This document shows positions 23,322 to 32,032 of a DNA stretch of 64,000 bases, piece by piece. The notes below the pieces were generated by a model that saw only the letters and a program-made list of their open reading frames with translations, made no database searches and was not told the DNA's origin. Location: assembly GCF_020535565.1 (NCBI RefSeq), contig NZ_CP084758.1:2445501-2509500 (forward strand), given 5' to 3'. The stretch is from Shinella sp. XGS7. GTDB taxonomy: Bacteria > Pseudomonadota > Gammaproteobacteria > Burkholderiales > Burkholderiaceae_C. A program made the position numbers and the translations under genes. Every line of letters begins with the position of its first letter. Within the stretch, counting starts at the first letter, position 1.

Positions 23322-25619
23322 TCAAGAGCCGGCCTGTAGCGTCCACCAGCGCGGCAGCAGGGCCTGCACCTCGCGCCGCGCATAGCGGTCGTCGATCAGG
23401 TGCACCACACCCTGGTCGCTGACCGTGCGGATCACGCGGCCAGCGGCCTGCACCACTTTCTGCAGGCCGGGGTAGAGGTAGGTGTAGTCATAGCCGGCGC
23501 CGAAGAGCTGCTGCATGCGCGCGCGGATCTGCTCGTTGACCGGGTTGATCTGGGGCAGGCCCAGGGTGGCGACGAAGGCACCGATCAGGCGCCGGCCCGG
23601 CAGGTCGATGCCCTCGGAGAAGGCGCCGCCCAGCACCGCGAAGCCTATGCCCTGGCTGCTGTCCGAGAAGCGGGCCAGGAAGTCGCGCTGCTCGCCCTCG
23701 CCCATGCGGCGCGACTGGGCCCAGCAGGGCAGGTCCGGGTGCTCGCGCTGCAGCAGCTCGAAGGCCTGCTGCAGATACTCGTAGCTGCTGAAGAAGGCCA
23801 GGTAGTTGCCGGGCTGCCGGGTGTACTGCGCGGCCATCAGGGCCACGATGGGCGCCAGCGAGGCTTGGCGGTCCGCGTAGCGGGTGGAGATGCGGCCGGC
23901 GATCTGCACCTGCAGCTGGGCGGCCGCAAAGGGCGAGTCCACCTCCAGGCGCAGGCAGTCCTCGGGCAGGCCCAGCAGATTGGCGTAGTAGTCCATGGGC
24001 TGCAGGGTGGCCGAGAACAAGGTGCTGGTGTGCGCCGCCTGCAGCCGCGGCCGCAGGAAGGGGGCGGGCACCAGATTGCGCAGGGTGAGCGTGGACAGGC
24101 CCGGCTTCATGCGGCCGCGCGGCTCGGGGCGGGTGGCGTCGACGATGGAGTGGCTGTCGAACAGCTCGGCCAGGCGCACCATGTGCTGGGCCTCGAAGTA
24201 GAAGGCCTGCAGGGCCGGGTCCGGCTCCGCGGGGTGCTCGGTGAAGTGCTCGGTGAGTGCGCTGCCGCATTGCTGCAGGGCCTGCAGCAGGGGCTCGGGA
24301 AAGGCCTCGAAGACGCGGTAGGGGCGCGCCTGCGCATCGGCCTTGTCCAGCGCACTCCAGGCGCGGCGCAGCTTGTCCAGCGCCTTCTTGACCGGCGCAT
24401 GGGCGAGGGCGGCGGGGCCGCGGCGCGCGGCCTCCAGGCTCTCGCCCAGCAGCTCGGCCGTGTACATCTTGCGGCCGCGCTCCACCAGATTGTGGGCCTC
24501 GTCGACCAGCAGGCCGACGCGCCAGCCATTGGCCTGGCTCAGACCGTGCAGCAGGGCGCTGAGGTCGAAGTAGTAGTTGTAGTCGCCCACCACCACATCG
24601 GCCCAGCGCACCAGCTCCTGGCTCAGGTAGTAGGGACAGACCTGGTGCTGGCGCGCGATCTCGCGCACCTGCGCCTGGTTGAGGGCCAGGTCTTGCGCGC
24701 AGGCCGCGGCGCGCGCGGCCGGCAGCCGGTCATAGAAGCCGGCCGCCAGCGGGCAGGACTCGCCATGGCAGGCCTTGTCGGGGTGCTCGCAGGCCTTGTC
24801 GCGCGCCACCAGCTCCAGCACGCGCAGCGGCCGGGCGGGCAGCCTGGCCAGCGCGTCCAGCGCCAGCTGCCGGCCCGAGGTCTTGGCGGCCAGGAAGAAG
24901 AGCTTGTCCAGCGGGCCGCCGGGGGCCGCCTTGAGCAGGGGGAAGAGGGTGCCCAGGGTCTTGCCAATGCCGGTGGGCGCCTGGGCCAGCAGGCAGCGGC
25001 CGGCGCGTGCGGTCTTGAACACACCCTCGGCCAGAGCCCGCTGGCCGGCGCGGAACTCGCCGAAGGGAAAGCTCAGGCCGGCCAGCACCGCATCGCGTGC
25101 CGCGCGGTGGGCCAGCTGCAGTCCGGCCCAGGCCAGAAAGGCGTGGCAGTGCTGCTCGAAGAAGGCCTGCAGCTGCACGGCGCCCAGGCGCTCGGTGAAG
25201 ACGGTCTCGCGCTGCTTGCCGATGTCGTAATAGACCAGGGCCAGCTCCAGCTCGTCCAGCGACTCCTGCTGGCACAGCAGCCAGCCATAGATCCTGAGCT
25301 GGGCCCAGTGCAGCGCGCGGTGCGAGGCGGGCTGGGATTCGAGGCTGCCCTTGAAGGTCTTGATCTCTTCCAGCCGCCGCTGCTGCGGCCGGTAGCCGTC
25401 GGCGCGGCCGCGCACGTGCAGCACGCAGTCGGGGCCCTGGTACTCACCGGCCAGGCTCAGCTCGGTCTGGTAGCCGGCGCCGCGGCCCTGGGCCACGGCG
25501 GCATGGCCGGCGATGCCTTCCTGGGCCGTGGGGGCGGGCGTGAAGCGCAGGTCCAGGTCACCGCTCTTGGCCGTGAACTCGCACAGCTCGCGCACGGCCA
25601 CCGTGTAGGCTGCGGGCAT
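23322..25619 (-). CDS. XPD/DinG-like Fe-S helicase with N-terminal PD-(D/E)XK nuclease domain
   Basis: The 765-aa protein has a RecB-like nuclease domain at the N-terminus (Asp74 in VRGRADGY; Glu85 and Lys87 in LEEIKTFKG), then a superfamily 2 helicase. Walker A is APTGIGKT (214-221) and the DEAH box is VDEAHN (373-376). Four cysteines between them (277, 284, 289, 328) match the Fe-S cluster of XPD/DinG helicases. C-terminal motif VI-like QAAGRVIRT is intact. It should unwind and perhaps cut DNA at repair intermediates. It begins five bases after the stop of the upstream gene and probably shares its LexA-controlled promoter. Confidence 0.9.
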   Translation of the reverse strand: MPAAYTVAVRELCEFTAKSGDLDLRFTPAPTAQEGIAGHAAVAQGRGAGYQTELSLAGEYQGPDCVLHVRGRADGYRPQQRRLEEIKTFKGSLESQPASHRALHWAQLRIYGWLLCQQESLDELELALVYYDIGKQRETVFTERLGAVQLQAFFEQHCHAFLAWAGLQLAHRAARDAVLAGLSFPFGEFRAGQRALAEGVFKTARAGRCLLAQAPTGIGKTLGTLFPLLKAAPGGPLDKLFFLAAKTSGRQLALDALARLPARPLRVLELVARDKACEHPDKACHGESCPLAAGFYDRLPAARAAACAQDLALNQAQVREIARQHQVCPYYLSQELVRWADVVVGDYNYYFDLSALLHGLSQANGWRVGLLVDEAHNLVERGRKMYTAELLGESLEAARRGPAALAHAPVKKALDKLRRAWSALDKADAQARPYRVFEAFPEPLLQALQQCGSALTEHFTEHPAEPDPALQAFYFEAQHMVRLAELFDSHSIVDATRPEPRGRMKPGLSTLTLRNLVPAPFLRPRLQAAHTSTLFSATLQPMDYYANLLGLPEDCLRLEVDSPFAAAQLQVQIAGRISTRYADRQASLAPIVALMAAQYTRQPGNYLAFFSSYEYLQQAFELLQREHPDLPCWAQSRRMGEGEQRDFLARFSDSSQGIGFAVLGGAFSEGIDLPGRRLIGAFVATLGLPQINPVNEQIRARMQQLFGAGYDYTYLYPGLQKVVQAAGRVIRTVSDQGVVHLIDDRYARREVQALLPRWWTLQAGS

Positions 25620-25624
25620 GACGC

Positions 25625-26452
25625 TCAGGACAGCTGCGCGGGCGGCTGATCCTCATCGGCCAGCGCGCCCAGCGGCGTCTGGGCCGGATCGCGCTCGGCC
25701 TGCAGCGGCGTGGCCTTGGCCAGGGCCAGCCAGACCGCGAAGGGCAGCTTGCAGGGCTGGTGGCGCGCGGGGCGCAGCAGCTCGAACTGCCCCTCGTCCA
25801 GATCGCCGTGCAGCACCCAGACGCCGAACTGCACCGGGATCTCGTTGGGCTTGGCCACGGCGGCCGGGAACACGTAATAGACCTCGCTGCACAGCCACTG
25901 GTAGGCCTGGCGCTTGGCCGCATGGCGCAGGTCCGAGAGCAGGTCGGCGCGGCTGAACTTGATCTCGTGCACCATGGGCTGCAGATAGCTCTCCACCGAG
26001 GTATTGCGCACCGAGAACAGATCGGGACGGGCCATGCGCCAGACGCGCTTCACCGCGGCCGGCGGCGGCGCCTCGTCCTGCCACAGGGCGGAGTCTGGCG
26101 ACGCGGGCGGTGGGGGCGGGGCCTCGGTGGGCTCTTCGTCCTCGACCTGGGCGCGCAGCGAGAGCTCGCGCCAGACGATGCGGCCCATGTCCATCAGATA
26201 GGTGGCAAAGCGCTGGGCCAGGCGGTCATGCGCGCTGGCCGAGCGCAGGCCGCGCTGGCGCGATTCGGCCAGCAGCTCGATGCCGGCCTCGGTGAGCTTG
26301 AGCGTCTCGCGGCCGGCCTCGTCGGCCTGCTGGCGCAGCAGGCCGGCGGCCAGCAGATCGATCTCGAGTCCATCCTTGCAGGGCCAGCCGGCCGAGCGCC
26401 AGATCTGCAGCAGGCGCGCACGATGGAAGCGGGTCAGTTGAGGTGCCGACAT
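25625..26452 (-). CDS. PD-(D/E)XK nuclease-like protein, first gene of a LexA-controlled operon
   Basis: The 275-aa protein has a helical N-terminus, a proline-rich linker (residues 110-130) and a C-terminal domain with ARPDLFSVRNTSVESYLQPM then VHEIKFSRADLLSDLRHAAK. Asp144, Glu163 and Lys165 fit a PD-(D/E)XK active site of the MmcB type. It directly precedes the XPD-like helicase and shares its promoter. The minus-strand promoter has a perfect TATAAT overlapped by a LexA box. I infer a role in DNA repair; the precise family assignment is tentative. Confidence 0.72.
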   Translation of the reverse strand: MSAPQLTRFHRARLLQIWRSAGWPCKDGLEIDLLAAGLLRQQADEAGRETLKLTEAGIELLAESRQRGLRSASAHDRLAQRFATYLMDMGRIVWRELSLRAQVEDEEPTEAPPPPPASPDSALWQDEAPPPAAVKRVWRMARPDLFSVRNTSVESYLQPMVHEIKFSRADLLSDLRHAAKRQAYQWLCSEVYYVFPAAVAKPNEIPVQFGVWVLHGDLDEGQFELLRPARHQPCKLPFAVWLALAKATPLQAERDPAQTPLGALADEDQPPAQLS

Positions 26453-26477
26453 GGGAGCGAGCGGATCGAAATGAATA

Positions 26478-26493
26478 CTGATTATAAATACAG
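26478..26493 (-). promoter_or_regulatory. LexA box in front of the nuclease/helicase operon
   Basis: TACTGATTATAAATACAGTA contains CTGA-N8-ACAG, one mismatch from the CTGT-N8-ACAG LexA consensus and palindromic at its outer bases. On the minus strand it overlaps a TATAAT -10 hexamer. It lies 26 bp upstream of the start at 26452. SOS induction of the operon is a strong inference. Confidence 0.82.
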
Positions 26494-26548
26494 TATTTGA
26501 CGGGTCTGGGCCGGGCCTGTGGCGTCAGCCCCTATCCTGCCGCTTCGA

Positions 26549-27301
26549 TCAGAAGCGCGCCAGCAGCGGCGGCAGCGAGCGCGCCAGCAGGGCCAGGCCC
26601 GAGAGGGTCAGCAGGCCCAGCACGATCTGGCGAAAGCGCGCCTCCGAGATGCCGTGATAAAGCCGCGCGCCCAGCAGGGCAGGCAGCAGCATGGCCGCGC
26701 CCACGATGGCTAGCTGGGGCAGCATGGCACGGGTGAGCAGGCCCTGGGCCAGATAGAGGGCCATGGTGACGCTCAGGGCCGCGAGATTGAAGTTCTGGAT
26801 CACGGCGCGCTGCTCGTCCTTGGGCCAGCCGCGCAGGGTGCACCACAGGGTGGGGATGACGCCGGTGAAACCGCCCAGCCCGCCCATCAGCCCGCCGCAG
26901 GCGCCGGCCACCGCGTCGGCCAGGCGGCCGCCGTGGCGGATGCGTGGCAGGCACCCCGCCGCCAGCATCAGGGGGCACCAGAGGGCCAGCAGCAGGCCCA
27001 GGCCTAGCTGGAACATCGTCAGGTCCAGCTGCGGCAGTAGGGTCACGCCCAGCGGAACGCCTGCGAGCCCGCCAGCCAGAAAGGGCGCCAGGGCCCGCCA
27101 GCTGAAACCGCGTCGCACCGTAAGCGCCGCGATGATCTGGCCGCTCAGAGCGCCGAACACCGCCAGCGCGGCGGCCAGGCGGGGATCCAGCGACCAGGCC
27201 CAGAAGGACATCGCGGTCATGCCGAAACCGAAGCCCGACAGGCCCTGCACAAAGCCGGCGGCGATGGCGCCGACGGCGACCAGGGCAAGCGTGGAATCCA
27301 T
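26549..27301 (-). CDS. TSUP family (TauE/SafE) membrane transporter
   Basis: The 250-aa protein has about eight membrane helices. The N-terminal repeat GAIAAGFVQGLSGFGFGMTA and the second repeat GACGGLMGGLGGFTGVIPT are the two characteristic TSUP motifs. Members export sulfite, sulfonates or related organosulfur anions; the substrate is not evident here. It is transcribed away from the SOS micropeptide. Confidence 0.88.
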   Translation of the reverse strand: MDSTLALVAVGAIAAGFVQGLSGFGFGMTAMSFWAWSLDPRLAAALAVFGALSGQIIAALTVRRGFSWRALAPFLAGGLAGVPLGVTLLPQLDLTMFQLGLGLLLALWCPLMLAAGCLPRIRHGGRLADAVAGACGGLMGGLGGFTGVIPTLWCTLRGWPKDEQRAVIQNFNLAALSVTMALYLAQGLLTRAMLPQLAIVGAAMLLPALLGARLYHGISEARFRQIVLGLLTLSGLALLARSLPPLLARF

Positions 27302-27431
27302 GGAGAGGCGGCGGGAGTTGAATCAGCTCAAGACCTGACCCCTGCGGGAGCCGGCAGAGCCTCGGTGTGATGGGGCGCCCTGTCGGCGCCATGCGACGCG
27401 GCGCTTGGCAAGCGGGCGGAAGCTGGATATG

Positions 27432-27447
27432 CTGTATGTATATACAG
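27432..27447 (+). promoter_or_regulatory. Consensus LexA box upstream of a 30-aa reading frame
   Basis: GCTGTATGTATATACAGTAT contains CTGT-ATGTATAT-ACAG, an exact CTGT-N8-ACAG LexA operator. It lies 28 bp before the ATG at 27476, so it would overlap that gene's core promoter. The start of the divergent TSUP gene is 130 bp away, too far for the box to sit in its core promoter. Confidence 0.88.
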
Positions 27448-27475
27448 TATTCAATCCACCGAGCGAGGCCCGATC

Positions 27476-27568
27476 ATGCACCACCCGTCCGCCTACCGCC
27501 AGACCTATCAACCCGCCCCCGCGCTGCGCCTGCCGCGCTGGCTGCTGAGCGTCTGGTACTGGTTCTGA
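27476..27568 (+). CDS. Putative SOS-induced micropeptide, 30 aa
   Basis: The frame starts with MHHPSAYRQTYQPAPA and ends with the hydrophobic, aromatic tail LPRWLLSVWYWF. A ribosome site (GCGAGG) lies seven bases before the ATG, and a consensus LexA box lies just upstream. Short hydrophobic peptides under LexA control are known elsewhere (TisB in E. coli is a 29-aa membrane toxin), but there is no sequence similarity. The frame is followed by an inverted repeat (TCTGAG...GCGCCC-CA-GGGCGC...CTCAGA) that could terminate transcription. Translation is likely but unproven. Confidence 0.6.
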   Translation: MHHPSAYRQTYQPAPALRLPRWLLSVWYWF

Positions 27569-27589
27569 GGGCCGGGCGCCCCAGGGCGC

Positions 27590-27946
27590 TCAGAGCAGCT
27601 CCAGCACCCGCTCGGGCGGCCGGGCGATCAGGGCGCGGTCACCGCGGACCAGGATGGGGCGCTGCAGCAGACGCGGATGCTGGGCAATCGCCTGCAGCAG
27701 GTCGTCCTCGCTCAGCTCGGGGCGTGCCAGATTCAGCTGCGCGTATTCCTCCTCGCCGCTGCGCAGCAGCTCGCGCGCCGGCAGCGCCAGGCGTGCGCAC
27801 AGGGTCTGCAGCTCGGCCAGGCTGGGCGGCGTCTTCAGATACTCCCGCACCTGAGGGCTCAGGCCGCGCTCCTGCAGCAGGGCCAGGGCCTCGCGCGACT
27901 TGGAGCAGCGGGGGTTGTGAAAAAGACAGAATTCCTTATCGCTCAT
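27590..27946 (-). CDS. arsC: ArsC-type arsenate reductase family protein
   Basis: The 118-aa protein begins with CLFHNPRCSKSREALALLQE, the thioredoxin-fold active site with the catalytic Cys and the downstream Ser/Arg. It contains LLRSGEEEYAQLNLA and ends with RPPERVLELL, as in glutaredoxin-dependent ArsC/YfgD proteins. Arsenate may not be the natural substrate, since no other ars gene is nearby. TACCCT lies six bases before the ATG on the minus strand. Confidence 0.88.
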   Translation of the reverse strand: MSDKEFCLFHNPRCSKSREALALLQERGLSPQVREYLKTPPSLAELQTLCARLALPARELLRSGEEEYAQLNLARPELSEDDLLQAIAQHPRLLQRPILVRGDRALIARPPERVLELL

Positions 27947-28026
27947 GGCGCTAGGGTAAGCGATAGCGCCAGCGCCGCCGGCCCTCGCTACCCTCGGCCC
28001 TTCGTCGGGAGCCTTGAGGAGGCCCT

Positions 28027-29733
28027 GTGGCCGCAAAACAAGAGAGTGACGCTTATCGGTCCCTGCATGCCGCGTTCCGCTGGCAGGTGCCGGAATACTT
28101 CAGCTGGGCCGAGGCCTGCTGCGGGCGCTGGGCCCGCGAGACGCCCGAGGCCACGGCCATCCTGTTCGAGAGCGATAGCGGCTGCCGCGCGCAGTACAGC
28201 TATGGCCAGCTGCAGCGCGCGGCCAACCGGCTCTCCAATGCCCTGAGGCGCCTGGGCGTGAAGCGCGGCGACCGGGTGGCCCTGGTGCTGCCCCAGCGCT
28301 TCGAGACCGCGGTGGCCCATATCGCGATCAATCAGCTGGGCGGCGTGGCCGTGCCCCTGTCCATGCTCTTCGGCCCTGAGGCTCTTGAGTACCGCCTGCA
28401 GGACAGCGGTGCGGTGCTGGCCCTGGTGGAATGCGCGGCCCTGCCGACCCTGCGCAGCGTGCGCCCGCGCTGCCCGGCGCTGCAGCATCTGCTGGTGGTG
28501 GGTGAGTGCCCGCCCGGGGCTGACGAGATCGGCTGGATGAACGCCCTGCAGGCCGAAGACGCCCGCTTCACGGCCGAGCGCATGAAGGCCGAGGAGGCCG
28601 CGGTGCTGATCTACACCAGCGGCACCACCGGCCCGCCCAAGGGGGCGCTGATTCCGCAGCGGGCCCTGATCGGCAATCTCAGCGGCTTTGTGGCCAGCCA
28701 GAACTGGTTTGGCTTCGATCCGGACCATCCCGGCCGCCCCTCGCAAGCCCTGTTCTGGAGCCCGGCCGACTGGGCCTGGACCGGGGGGCTGATGGACGCG
28801 CTGCTGCCCACGCTCTTCTTCGGTCGCCCCATCCTGGCCTACCAGGGCCGTTTTGCGCCCGAGAAGGCCTTCGAGCTGATGAGCCGCCACGGGGTCACGC
28901 ACACCTTTCTCTTCCCCACCGCGCTCAAGGCCATGATGAAGGCGGTGCCGCGGCCGCGTGAGCGCTATGCCGGCCTGCGGCTCGAAGCCATCATGAGCGC
29001 GGGCGAGGCGGTGGGCGACGCGGTCTTCGCCTACTGCGAGCATCAGCTGGGCGTCACGGTCAACGAGATGTTCGGCCAGACCGAGATCAACTACGTGGTG
29101 GGCAATTGCGCACGCCTGTGGCCGGCACGGCCGGGCAGCATGGGCCGCGCCTACCCCGGCCACCGCGTGGCGGTGATCGACGAAGAGGGCAAGCCCTGTC
29201 CCCCGGGCGTGGTGGGCGATGTGGCGGTGCACCGGCGCGATGTGCATGGCGAGCTCGACCCCGTCTTCTTCCTGGGCTACTGGCACAACGAGGACGCCAC
29301 CCGCGCCAAGTTCAGCGGCGACCCGGCGGACAGCTGGTGCCGCACCGGCGATATGGCGGTGCAGGACGCGGACGGCTATCTCTGGTACCAGGGCCGCAGC
29401 GACGATGTGTTCAAGGCCGCGGGCTATCGCATCGGCCCCAGCGAGATCGAGAACTGCCTGGTCAAGCATCCGGCCGTGGCCAATGCGGCCGTGGTGCCCA
29501 AGCCCGATGCCGAGCGCGGTGCCCTGGTGAAGGCCTTCATCGTGCTGGCGCCCGGCCAGGCGGGCACGCCGGCCCTGGTGGCTGAGCTGCAGTCGCACGT
29601 GAAAGGCCGGCTCGCGCCCTATGAATATCCCAAGGAGATCGAGTTCATCGAGGCCCTGCCCATGACCACCACGGGCAAGCTGCAGCGCCGTGTGCTGCGC
29701 GAGCTGGAGCGTGAACGGGCCGGGCAGCGCTAA
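28027..29733 (+). CDS. Acyl-CoA synthetase (AMP-binding family)
   Basis: The 568-aa enzyme starts at a GTG preceded by GAGGAGG. The P-loop-like motif LIYTSGTTGPPKGAL, the adenylate motif NEMFGQTEINYVVGN, the hinge/A8 region YQGRSDDVFKAAGYRIGPSE and the catalytic lysine near the end (TTTGKLQRRVLRE) are complete. It activates a carboxylic acid to acyl-CoA through an acyl-AMP intermediate. The pattern is close to medium-chain or acetoacetyl/propionyl-type synthetases; the chain length is not decidable. Confidence 0.93.
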   Translation: MAAKQESDAYRSLHAAFRWQVPEYFSWAEACCGRWARETPEATAILFESDSGCRAQYSYGQLQRAANRLSNALRRLGVKRGDRVALVLPQRFETAVAHIAINQLGGVAVPLSMLFGPEALEYRLQDSGAVLALVECAALPTLRSVRPRCPALQHLLVVGECPPGADEIGWMNALQAEDARFTAERMKAEEAAVLIYTSGTTGPPKGALIPQRALIGNLSGFVASQNWFGFDPDHPGRPSQALFWSPADWAWTGGLMDALLPTLFFGRPILAYQGRFAPEKAFELMSRHGVTHTFLFPTALKAMMKAVPRPRERYAGLRLEAIMSAGEAVGDAVFAYCEHQLGVTVNEMFGQTEINYVVGNCARLWPARPGSMGRAYPGHRVAVIDEEGKPCPPGVVGDVAVHRRDVHGELDPVFFLGYWHNEDATRAKFSGDPADSWCRTGDMAVQDADGYLWYQGRSDDVFKAAGYRIGPSEIENCLVKHPAVANAAVVPKPDAERGALVKAFIVLAPGQAGTPALVAELQSHVKGRLAPYEYPKEIEFIEALPMTTTGKLQRRVLRELERERAGQR

Positions 29734-29817
29734 TATCGAGTGGCCAGGGAGCCGCCCGGCCGAACACAAGACGGTGCAAGCAAGCCGGATCGGCCACGCT
29801 CGATGCGGAGGCGTGCC

Positions 29818-30597
29818 ATGCGCGTCCTGAAGACTTTGCCTTGGCGCTGCGGCCTGCTGGTCGCCGTGCTGGCCGCTTGCTGCGGTGTGAGCCCGGCGAC
29901 CGAGCTGCGGCTCTACACCGAGGAATACGCGCCCTACAACTACACGGTCAAGGGCCGGCCCGCGGGCCTGTCGGTGGAGGTGGTGCTGGAGATCCAGCGC
30001 CGGCTGGGCACGGCCGTGCCCATCGAGGTCGTGCCCTGGGCGCGCGGCTATCGGGCGGTACAGACCGAGCCTCTGGTGGGTCTCTTCGTCACGGCGCGCA
30101 CCGCGGAGCGCGAGCCCCTGTTCCAGTGGGTGGGGCCCATCAGCGCCACGCGGGCCCATCTCTATGGCCGGCGCGGCGAGCAGACGGGCATTCGCAGCCT
30201 GGAGGATGCGCGCAAGGTGCAGGGCATTCTGGTGCCGCGGGAGTGGTACATCCACCAGGACCTGCGCTCGCGCGGTTTCAGCAATCTGGTGCCGGTCTCG
30301 GCGCCGGTGGATGCGATGCGCATGCTGCTCGCCAACCGCAGCGTCGTGATCGCCATGGACGAGAGCACGGTGGCCGAGACCATGCGCCTGGCGGGCATGG
30401 TCTCGGACCCGCCCGAGCCCATCGTCAAGATCTCCGAAGCCCTGCTCTACATCGCCTTTTCCCAGGGCACGCCGGCCGGCCTGGTCCAGCTCTGGCAGCA
30501 GACCCTGGACGAGATGAAGCGCGATGGCAGCTTTGCCGTCATCCACCAGCGCTGGCTGCCCGGCGTGCCCCTGCCGCCCGGCGGCGGCAAGCCCTGA
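29818..30597 (+). CDS. Periplasmic solute-binding protein (SBP family 3 fold)
   Basis: The 259-aa protein has a signal peptide (RVLKTLPWRCGLLVAVLAAC) and an amino-acid-binding-protein-like fold: LRLYTEEYAPYNYTVKGRPA, VEVVLEIQRRLG and FVTARTAEREPLFQWVGP. No permease or ATPase is nearby, so it may be a stand-alone sensor or scavenger, as frequently seen in this order. GGAGG lies seven bases before the ATG at 29818, favouring it over 29803. Confidence 0.84.
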   Translation: MRVLKTLPWRCGLLVAVLAACCGVSPATELRLYTEEYAPYNYTVKGRPAGLSVEVVLEIQRRLGTAVPIEVVPWARGYRAVQTEPLVGLFVTARTAEREPLFQWVGPISATRAHLYGRRGEQTGIRSLEDARKVQGILVPREWYIHQDLRSRGFSNLVPVSAPVDAMRMLLANRSVVIAMDESTVAETMRLAGMVSDPPEPIVKISEALLYIAFSQGTPAGLVQLWQQTLDEMKRDGSFAVIHQRWLPGVPLPPGGGKP

Positions 30598-30615
30598 GGA
30601 GATCCCTGTGGCCGC

Positions 30616-31386
30616 TCAGCGCGGGCTGAGCAGGCGCACGCTCAGGCTGGCGTCGCGCGCGGCTTCCAGCCGGGCCGCATCCGGCCAGGGTTCGTCGCCG
30701 CGCAGGGTGGTGCAGCGGCGTCGCTCGGCGGCCGGCACGCTTTTGGCCTGATCGGGGTCGCGCTCGCCGGCCTCCTCGGCCAGGGGCAAGGCCATCAGCT
30801 GGCCGGCCTCGCGCCACTGCAGCTCCCAGGCCGGCTGGGCGCTGCAGACGCGCACACCCTCGACCTGCGGGAACATCCAGCGCAGATACCAGGGCAGCAT
30901 CTCGCTGCGCAGTCGCCGGCCCGTGGCCACGATGCGGCGCACCTCGCCCAGGGTCAGGCGTTCCGCCGGCGTGGTCAGCAGGATGCGGCCCTCCATGGCC
31001 ACCTGGCCCTTGGGCAGGTTGCTGGCCAGCTCGGCCGTCTTGGCCTGCTCCGGAGGCAGGGTGGGCAGCTGGAACCAGCCCTGCTCGTCACGGGTGATGG
31101 CGCGGTAGTCCTCGTCCTGCACCAGGGCCAGCTTGGCCTTGTCCACGGGCTTGCCGTCCTTGCGCGTGAGCTTGAAGCGCAGCGCGAACAGGCCCTGGCC
31201 ATGGGTCTCGATCTGGCGCAGCACCTCGTTCATGCGGGCATAGGGCATGGCCGCCGGGTCCTTGACCATCTCCACCTGCACGCTCTCGAGCTGCTGCACG
31301 GGTTCTTCGGCCGCCTGGGCCGCGGCCAGGGGCAGGGCGCCCAGGGCCAGGAGCAGGCGGGGGAGGGTGCGGAGGGCTTGCTTCAT
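30616..31386 (-). CDS. Exported protein of unknown function
   Basis: The 256-aa product has a signal peptide (KQALRTLPRLLLALGALPLAAAQA). The mature part has no recognised domain, although the pattern VEMVKDPAAMPYARMNEVLR and a two-cysteine region near the C-terminus (VCSAQPAW, RRRCTTLRG) stand out. It follows a proline-rich exported protein on the same strand with a 52-bp gap. Confidence 0.68.
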   Translation of the reverse strand: MKQALRTLPRLLLALGALPLAAAQAAEEPVQQLESVQVEMVKDPAAMPYARMNEVLRQIETHGQGLFALRFKLTRKDGKPVDKAKLALVQDEDYRAITRDEQGWFQLPTLPPEQAKTAELASNLPKGQVAMEGRILLTTPAERLTLGEVRRIVATGRRLRSEMLPWYLRWMFPQVEGVRVCSAQPAWELQWREAGQLMALPLAEEAGERDPDQAKSVPAAERRRCTTLRGDEPWPDAARLEAARDASLSVRLLSPR

Positions 31387-31438
31387 TCGGGGGCTTCTTG
31401 AGAAGGGTTGAAGAACGGGGCGGGGCAGCGCTCGGGGC

Positions 31439-32032
31439 CTAGCGGCTGCATTTGCCGCGGGCCTCGGCCAGCAGCCAGAAGGGGGCGCTGAGCAGACCCA
31501 TGCCGCCGCCCAGGAATTCGCTCTTGAGGCAGTCGCCATGCGCGCTGCCTTTCATGCCGCGTTCCAGGCGCTGCTGCGAGTTCTCGGCCAGGGCTTGTGG
31601 CGGACCCGTCGGCGTTTCGAGGGCAGACTGGCGCAGGGCGCGGCGCGTGGCCTCGCTGTCCAGCAGGCGGGGCAGGGGGGCGCTGGCGGGCGGCTCGGCC
31701 TGCGGTGGCGTGGCCTCGGCCAGCACCGGTGCGGCCTGGGCCGTGGGGGCGGCGGGCTTGGGGCTGGGGCTGAGGCTGGGGCGTGCTGCCGGGCCCGCGG
31801 CCCGCGAAGGCGCCGCGGCGGGGCGCTGCGCGCGTGGCTCGCTCACTGCGGGCAAGGGCAGCAGGCGCAGCGGAATGCTCAGGCGCTGTGTCTGCGCATC
31901 CGGCGCCGCGCGGGTGGGCGCCGAGAGACCGCCGCCAGCGCGCTGCAGCAGGCTCAGCAAGGCCAGGTGCAGGCCCAGCACCATCAGCATCAGCAGGAGG
32001 CGGCGGCTGACCCTGGGGCCCGATCTCCGCAT
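31439..32032 (-). CDS. Membrane-anchored proline/alanine-rich protein
   Basis: The 197-aa protein has one N-terminal membrane anchor (RRLLLMLMVLGLHLALLSLL) followed by a long Pro/Ala-rich linker, like TonB-type or energy-transducing anchors, and a C-terminal part with two cysteines (HGDCLKSEF, RGKCSR). No TonB motif is evident. Its start overlaps the stop of the XRE gene (ATGA), so it belongs to that operon. Confidence 0.65.
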   Translation of the reverse strand: MRRSGPRVSRRLLLMLMVLGLHLALLSLLQRAGGGLSAPTRAAPDAQTQRLSIPLRLLPLPAVSEPRAQRPAAAPSRAAGPAARPSLSPSPKPAAPTAQAAPVLAEATPPQAEPPASAPLPRLLDSEATRRALRQSALETPTGPPQALAENSQQRLERGMKGSAHGDCLKSEFLGGGMGLLSAPFWLLAEARGKCSR

